The position numbers were made by a program, and so were the translations under genes. Shown here in pieces: positions 4,028-9,850 of a stretch of 9,850 nucleotides of DNA. The number at the start of each line of letters is the position of its first letter. Within the stretch, counting starts at the first letter, position 1. This stretch comes from Betaproteobacteria bacterium (GTDB lineage: Bacteria; Pseudomonadota; Gammaproteobacteria; Burkholderiales; Burkholderiaceae_C). The notes under the pieces were generated by a model. That model did no database searches and had not been told where the DNA came from. It saw only the letters and a list, made by a program, of their open reading frames with translations. Location of the stretch: positions 1-9,850 of the forward strand of contig VBCQ01000303.1 in assembly GCA_005882155.1 (NCBI GenBank), given 5' to 3'.

Positions 4028-6769
4028 TCACGTTCCCGCGCGTTGAAGCTTTGCGGCCAACGCCTGGGCCAGCGTGTCGGCGCTGTCTTGCAGATGCGCC
4101 TTCGCCTCGGCGCTCAGGCCGCTGCGCTTGGACGCGGCGTTGATCTTCACGAGCAGCGCCTGCGCCTGCGAGCGAACGAGGCTGCGCGCGTCGGCGCGGC
4201 TCAGCGAATTCGGCCGCAGCAGCATGCCCGCGACGCGGTTGACATGCTCGCGCTGCAATTCGCGGCGCAGCGGCGGCACGTCGCCGTGGCCGCCGAGCTC
4301 GCTCCACACCGACTTGTCGAGCCGGCTGTACAGCTCGGACAGGCGCAGCGCGTTCTTCGGCGACTTCGACTCGCTGTCGAGCAGACGCGACGCGACGCTG
4401 TCGCTCAGCAACTGGCCCAGCACGCCACGCTGCAGCTCGATGACTTGCGATGCGAGCGAGAAGTCGGTTGCGCCCATCGCCTCGCCGCGGAACACCGCGT
4501 CGGTGCGCTCCTGGTAGTCGACCGCGAGCTTGCGTTGCAAGGTCGGCGAGACACTGATGCTGTCGGCCGAGAGGAAGCCCGACGCGAGCACCGTCAGTGC
4601 GGCGCGCTGCTCGTCGGCTGGCACCGGCAGCAGCGGATCGCGGCCAGTGCCGGCGTGATCGCGCAGCGTGCGCACGCCGCCGATCTGGCGCGTCAGCACG
4701 CTGGCGACACGGCCCATGTCGCGCAGCGCATACGACACCGAGCGGCGCAGCACCGAATAGTCTTCGTTGGCCGTGAGCTGGCGCGTTTCCTGGCGCGTCA
4801 ACAGATCGCGCGCGATGTCGAGGCGCTTGCGCGCGAACGCAACGACGTCGGAGCCGAGGTCGAATTGCAGCGACTCGGGATCGACGCCGAGGAAGTTGTC
4901 TTCATCGGTGCCGTACGCCAATGCCGGCTCGCCGCTGCGCCCTGCGATCTTCGCGAGCTCCGCGTCCTCATGCTCGGCGGCGAGCGGTTTGTAGGCGTAC
5001 TCGATCGCCCAGTAATCGTAGGGCCCGAGCGTCGTGTTGAACGGCGTGCCCTGGCGATCGCGCGGCACGCCGGGCCCGGCGAGATTGACCGGCGCGTATT
5101 CCATCACCGAGCCGGCGATGCCGTTCGCGGCGGTGAACACCGGGTCGGCGAGCTGCTTGTCGGTGTAGACGCGCGACGCGCGGAAGTTGTGGCGCAGCCC
5201 GAGCGTGTGGCCGACCTCGTGCATCGTCACGTCTTTCAGATAGTCGTAAACGAATTTCTCGGCCTCGGGGCTTGCCGGATCGATGTCGCCGCGCGCCTCG
5301 AGCACGTCGAGCGCGTAGCTCAGCTGCTCGGCCGCCTGATCGGCGAAATCGCAGAACGCCATCGCATGCGCGCCGCGCAAGCCCGTCGGCGCGGGCTGCG
5401 GCGCTTGCACGTCGACGATCGGAGCCGCCAGCACCTGCGCGCGCAACGCCCGCTGGTTGCGCGACGACAGGCTCTCGACGCCGATGTCGGCGTCGAGGAT
5501 CTCACCCGATCGCGGGTCGACGTGGCTCGGCCCGATCGCGCCGAAGGTCGGGCTCGCGTTGGTCATCCAGCGAATCGACGCGCGGCCGAAGTCCAGCGTG
5601 TCCCAGTCGGCGTTGTCGGGCTGCACTTCGACGCGCACCGCGTTCTTGAAGCCGATGCGCTCGAAGGCCTTGTTCCATTCGAGCACGCCGGCCGTGATCG
5701 GCGCGCGGTACTTTTCGGGGATCGTCCTGTCGAGCCAGAAGGTGATCGGCTTGACCGGCTCGGACAGCGCCGCAGCCGGGTCCTTCTTCTCGAGACGCCA
5801 GCGGTTAACGAAGCGCTGGCGCGGCGAGCGCGCGAGGTCGTCGGTGAAGTCGGTGATGCTGGTCGTGAAGTAGCCGACCCGTGCGTCCGCCTTGCGCGTG
5901 CGCATAGTCTGCTCGGGCAGCTTGGCGATCGAATAGTGCAGGTTCATGAACAGGCTGCGCGCATCGGGCACCGAGCGCGGGACGCTGGGCCCCGGCATGC
6001 CCGGCGGCATGCCCGACTGCGGCGGCGCGATCGACCCGGTCGCGTAATGGCTCAGCACTTCGAGGACGACGAGGTCGGGCGTCGCGCGCACCGCGGTGAT
6101 CGCCGAGTTGCGGGTGTCGAGCGAATAGCCCTGGCGATAGGCGCGCTGCAACTGCATGCCCAGACCGAGCATGTCGTTGACGAACAAGGCATTGGCCTCG
6201 ACGAGCACCGACTTGCGATCCGGGTGCGGCTGGCTCAGCACGCTGGTGCTTGCGAGCAAGCTCGGCGAGAACGCCGCATCGACCGCGCGCCCGGTCGGCG
6301 TGTCGGCTTTGGCGACGAACTCGGTATTGCGCGCCAGCATCTGCAGTTGGTTGTGGACGCGGCGGAATTCGATGACGACTTCCTCGCCCATCAGGCCGCC
6401 GTAGAACTGGCGCTCGCCGATGCCCGACTTGTATTTCGGCGACATGAAGAATGGCTGATTGAGGTCGCTCGGCTTCAGCTCGAGCCACACCTTGTCGTCC
6501 TTTTGCCAGAGCGAGAACAGGCCGTCGATGTGCGTCGCGTCCTTGATCACCTCGGCGAACGGGCGCAGCGACGAAGGCCCGTGCGAGGCGGCTGCGGCTG
6601 CTGCGGCGCGCGACGCCGAAGCGCTTGCCGCGGCGCTCGCCGGCGTCGCGCTTTCGGCGTGCGCCGTAAGCGATGGCAACGAAGCGCAACCCGTCAGCAG
6701 GGCGGCCAGAAGCGCTGCAACCGGCAGCGCCGAAGGCGCGCCCGGACGGTACGAATGGATGTATCGCAT
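4028..6769 (-). CDS. Zinc-dependent metalloprotease lipoprotein (metzincin, DUF4953/DUF5117-like)
   Basis: This is a predicted envelope-anchored zinc endopeptidase of 913 residues. The N-terminus is a lipoprotein signal: basic n-region, hydrophobic core and lipobox LLTGC with Cys28 as the lipidated residue. A low-complexity Ala/Ser tether (about 40-62) follows, then an N-terminal domain (about 65-330) matching DUF5117-type proteins, with a Pro/Met/Gly-rich loop at 249-268 (PPGMPG). The catalytic site is HEVGHTLGLRH, giving zinc ligands H517, H521 and H527 and general base E518. The metzincin Met-turn is SVMEYAP (M556). A long helical C-terminal region (about 640-913) completes it, as in the DUF4953 family. 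Substrate and physiological role are not known from sequence. The ATG at 6767-6769 is chosen because the signal peptide starts there; no Shine-Dalgarno is visible. A terminator-like hairpin lies 13 bases upstream. No TTA, CTA or TCA codon occurs from about residue 1 to 908. Confidence 0.92.
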   Translation of the reverse strand: MRYIHSYRPGAPSALPVAALLAALLTGCASLPSLTAHAESATPASAAASASASRAAAAAAASHGPSSLRPFAEVIKDATHIDGLFSLWQKDDKVWLELKPSDLNQPFFMSPKYKSGIGERQFYGGLMGEEVVIEFRRVHNQLQMLARNTEFVAKADTPTGRAVDAAFSPSLLASTSVLSQPHPDRKSVLVEANALFVNDMLGLGMQLQRAYRQGYSLDTRNSAITAVRATPDLVVLEVLSHYATGSIAPPQSGMPPGMPGPSVPRSVPDARSLFMNLHYSIAKLPEQTMRTRKADARVGYFTTSITDFTDDLARSPRQRFVNRWRLEKKDPAAALSEPVKPITFWLDRTIPEKYRAPITAGVLEWNKAFERIGFKNAVRVEVQPDNADWDTLDFGRASIRWMTNASPTFGAIGPSHVDPRSGEILDADIGVESLSSRNQRALRAQVLAAPIVDVQAPQPAPTGLRGAHAMAFCDFADQAAEQLSYALDVLEARGDIDPASPEAEKFVYDYLKDVTMHEVGHTLGLRHNFRASRVYTDKQLADPVFTAANGIAGSVMEYAPVNLAGPGVPRDRQGTPFNTTLGPYDYWAIEYAYKPLAAEHEDAELAKIAGRSGEPALAYGTDEDNFLGVDPESLQFDLGSDVVAFARKRLDIARDLLTRQETRQLTANEDYSVLRRSVSYALRDMGRVASVLTRQIGGVRTLRDHAGTGRDPLLPVPADEQRAALTVLASGFLSADSISVSPTLQRKLAVDYQERTDAVFRGEAMGATDFSLASQVIELQRGVLGQLLSDSVASRLLDSESKSPKNALRLSELYSRLDKSVWSELGGHGDVPPLRRELQREHVNRVAGMLLRPNSLSRADARSLVRSQAQALLVKINAASKRSGLSAEAKAHLQDSADTLAQALAAKLQRAGT

Positions 6770-6782
6770 GGTGGTACTGCAG

Positions 6783-6820
6783 AATAAAAACAGGCGACAC
6801 GAAGCATCGTTCGTGCCGCC
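6783..6820 (-). terminator. Factor-independent terminator (possible attenuator) before the metalloprotease
   Basis: On the minus strand, GGCGGCACGAA (6820-6810) pairs with TTCGTGTCGCC (6803-6793) around a 6-base loop. All 11 positions pair in minus-strand RNA, one as a G-U wobble. The plus-strand RNA would have an A-C mismatch instead. The tail reads TGTTTTTATTC (6792-6782). This strand asymmetry and T-run mark a terminator working leftward. It should end the ettA transcript, whose stop codon is about 116 bases upstream. The T-run finishes only about 16 bases before the metalloprotease ATG, which leaves little room for a separate promoter. Confidence 0.8.
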
Positions 6821-6827
6821 TTGTTGT

Positions 6828-6842
6828 GCGCTTTTTCAGCGC
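6828..6842 (-). other. Short hairpin upstream of the terminator
   Basis: GCGCT and AGCGC (6828-6832 and 6838-6842) form a 5-pair stem with a 5-base A-rich loop in minus-strand RNA. It lies 7 bases before the terminator stem in the same transcript. It may be incidental. Confidence 0.3.
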
Positions 6843-6865
6843 GTTCCTCGCGCGGCTCAGTGACA

Positions 6866-6871
6866 ATTATT
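6866..6871 (-). promoter_or_regulatory. Possible -10 element upstream of the metalloprotease
   Basis: AATAAT on the minus strand matches 5 of 6 bases of TATAAT in an AT-rich patch of the ettA-metalloprotease spacer. The best -35 at 17 bases (TCGGAA) is poor. If used, it would give a leader of about 90 bases containing both hairpins. The rest of the 6770-6936 spacer shows no convincing gene. Confidence 0.2.
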
Positions 6872-6936
6872 GCCGCTTGGCAGCGATTTCCGACATCGGG
6901 ATGTCCCTGCAATGGGAGCCTGAACTCGGCTTGAAC

Positions 6937-8601
<1,665 letters not shown>

Positions 8602-8608
8602 GCTGGTG

Positions 8609-8612
8609 TCCT
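8609..8612 (-). promoter_or_regulatory. Ribosome binding site of ettA
   Basis: On the minus strand AGGA stands seven bases before the ATG at 8601. It supports that start and contrasts with the neighbouring minus-strand genes, which show no such site. Confidence 0.65.
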
Positions 8613-8710
8613 GGAGGGAAAGGGGCGAGACCGCAGAACGCGGGCGCCATGCCGCTATTGTCGCTGCACTGCGAACCCGGGGGCTTTCTGCTACGGTGGT
8701 GCCTCACCCG

Positions 8711-9850
8711 ATGCCGCCTCGCATGCCTCGCCTGCTCTACCTCTTGTCGCTGTGCAATCTCGTGATGGGGACCGGGGCCTTCGTGCTCAGCGGCATCCTC
8801 GCTCCGATGAGCAGTGCGCTGCATGTCAGCGTTGCGACGGCCGGCCAGGCAATGACGGTCTACGCCTTGTCGACTGCCGTGCTCGCGCCGCTGACGCTGG
8901 TGCTGACCGGCAGCTGGCCGCGCCGGCGTGCGCTGTGCTTCGGGCTCGCGCTGTTCGCTGTCGGCAATGCGCTGTGCGCGATCGCGCCGACGTTTCCCGT
9001 GCTGCTGCTCGGTCGAGTGCTGATGGGCATCGGCGCGATCTTCACCCCGATCTCGGCCGGCATCGCGGTGGCGATGGTCGAGCCGGCGCAGCGCGGCCGC
9101 GCCCTCGCACTCGTCTTTCTCGGCATCAGCCTGAGCTACGTGATCGGCGTGCCGCTCGGCGCGTGGCTCGGCTTTCGCTTCGGCTGGCAGTGGCCGATCG
9201 CACTCGTCGCCGCCGCGGCGCTCGCAAGCTCCTTGGCGCTTTGGCGACTGCTGCCACGCCACATCGCCGCGCCTGGTGCGAGCTTCAAGAGCCTGCCCGG
9301 CCTGCTCGCGCAAGCGTCGGTGCTGTGGACACTGTCGCTGACGCTGCTTTACTTCATCGCGATCTTCATGGTGTTCTCGTTCATCGGCCCGGTGCTGCAA
9401 GCGCTGGTGCCGATGTCCGGCGAGCGCATCTCGCTGACGCTGATGCTGTTCGGCGTGTCGGGCGTGCTCGGCACGATGATCGGCGGCTGGGCCAACGATC
9501 GCTTCGGCGCGCGCCGCACGCTTGTCGTCCAGCTCAGCGTGCTCGGCACGACGATGCTGCTGGTGCCGTTGACGCAGGGTCACTACGCGCTGCTGGTCGC
9601 GGTGTTCATGACCTGGGGCACGGCTGGCTTCGGCATGATGACGCCACAGCAGTCGCGCCTCGCGGCGCTCGCTCCGCCGCAAGCGCCGATCCTGCTGTCG
9701 CTCAATTCGTCGATGCTGTACTTCGGCACCGCGCTCGGCGCGGCGATCGGGGGGGCAGTCGCCGGCGAGCTCGGCTTTGCCCGCCTCGCCTGGGTCGGCG
9801 TGCCGTTCGTGCTGGCCGGCCTCGCGACGCTGCGGATCAACGCACGAAAG
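8711..9850 (+). CDS. MFS transporter, DHA1 family (partial, runs off the right edge)
   Basis: The frame from the ATG at 8711 stays open for 380 codons to the last base, so the 3' end is missing. DHA1 proteins are about 390-400 residues, so only a few codons should be lost. It is an inner-membrane proton-driven exporter of about 12 helices, with hydrophobic segments throughout. Between helices 2 and 3 the motif-A loop is degenerate (TGSWPRRRAL, 67-75). A better copy lies in the second half (GGWANDRFGARRTL, 258-271). Between helices 4 and 5 is LSYVIGVPLGAWLG (141-154), typical of the AraJ/NepI/PbuE-like group of sugar, nucleoside or drug exporters. The substrate cannot be told. Start is uncertain: in-frame GTG at 8696 and 8699 and ATG at 8723 are alternatives, and no strong Shine-Dalgarno is seen. 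Seven Gs at 9749-9755 lie in codons 346-348. The 8602-8710 spacer to ettA shows no clear promoter. Confidence 0.9.
   Translation, partial: MPPRMPRLLYLLSLCNLVMGTGAFVLSGILAPMSSALHVSVATAGQAMTVYALSTAVLAPLTLVLTGSWPRRRALCFGLALFAVGNALCAIAPTFPVLLLGRVLMGIGAIFTPISAGIAVAMVEPAQRGRALALVFLGISLSYVIGVPLGAWLGFRFGWQWPIALVAAAALASSLALWRLLPRHIAAPGASFKSLPGLLAQASVLWTLSLTLLYFIAIFMVFSFIGPVLQALVPMSGERISLTLMLFGVSGVLGTMIGGWANDRFGARRTLVVQLSVLGTTMLLVPLTQGHYALLVAVFMTWGTAGFGMMTPQQSRLAALAPPQAPILLSLNSSMLYFGTALGAAIGGAVAGELGFARLAWVGVPFVLAGLATLRINARK

Noticed and set aside
4043..6787. 914-codon plus-strand open frame opposite the metalloprotease
   Set aside because: It is in mirror codon register with a well-recognised enzyme, is Arg/His/Val/Ala-rich with no domain signs, and is explained by avoidance of TTA, CTA and TCA in the real gene.
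6694..6912. 72-codon minus-strand frame in the ettA-metalloprotease spacer
   Set aside because: It runs through the terminator hairpin and into the metalloprotease signal peptide in another frame. There is no ribosome site and no family resemblance.
8602..8710. Promoter for ettA or the MFS gene in the divergent spacer
   Set aside because: GACAAT on the minus strand (near 8655) and TTGTCG on the plus strand are present, but no partner hexamer lies at a workable distance, so I did not call either.

Overview
The window is ordinary chromosomal DNA from a high-GC proteobacterium. The proteins fit a beta-proteobacterium of the order Burkholderiales: a Tar-type chemoreceptor with a helical sensor domain, a LytS/LytTR-type two-component pair, EttA, and a small protein with the VVVTGKR motif. 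Codons ending in G or C dominate, and long frames stay open opposite the real genes, as expected for a genome about two-thirds GC. The lineage is inferred from protein style only. I see no phage, transposase, CRISPR array, tRNA or rRNA.

Layout from left to right. Positions 1-73 hold a degenerate 9-base tandem repeat behind a chemoreceptor gene (minus strand, 74-1669). A 172-base divergent spacer separates it from a 67-codon gene for a small single-span exported protein (plus strand, 1842-2045). That gene converges, with a 16-base gap, on a two-component operon on the minus strand: a LytS/YehU-type membrane histidine kinase (2829-3884) whose stop overlaps the start of a LytTR response regulator (2062-2832). 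A 143-base spacer holds a REP-like palindrome. Next come a large zinc metalloprotease lipoprotein (minus, 4028-6769), a 167-base spacer with a strong terminator-like hairpin, and ettA (minus, 6937-8601). An MFS transporter gene (plus, from 8711) diverges from ettA and runs off the right edge.

Working together: only the kinase and regulator form a clear functional unit. The chemoreceptor presumably feeds the cell's CheA/CheW pathway encoded elsewhere. EttA acts on ribosomes. The metalloprotease and the MFS pump look like independent envelope functions. No gene cluster points to a new multi-gene system.

The most interesting signals are small. A factor-independent terminator lies almost on top of the metalloprotease start codon, where it could act as an attenuator. 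The small exported protein carries a motif resembling the start of TonB-dependent receptor plugs. One inverted repeat contains the stop codons of two convergent genes. A two-state palindrome sits behind the protease gene. Several minus-strand genes lack a Shine-Dalgarno sequence, and two of them have a -10-like element just before the ATG.

No stretch longer than 300 bases lacks a gene.
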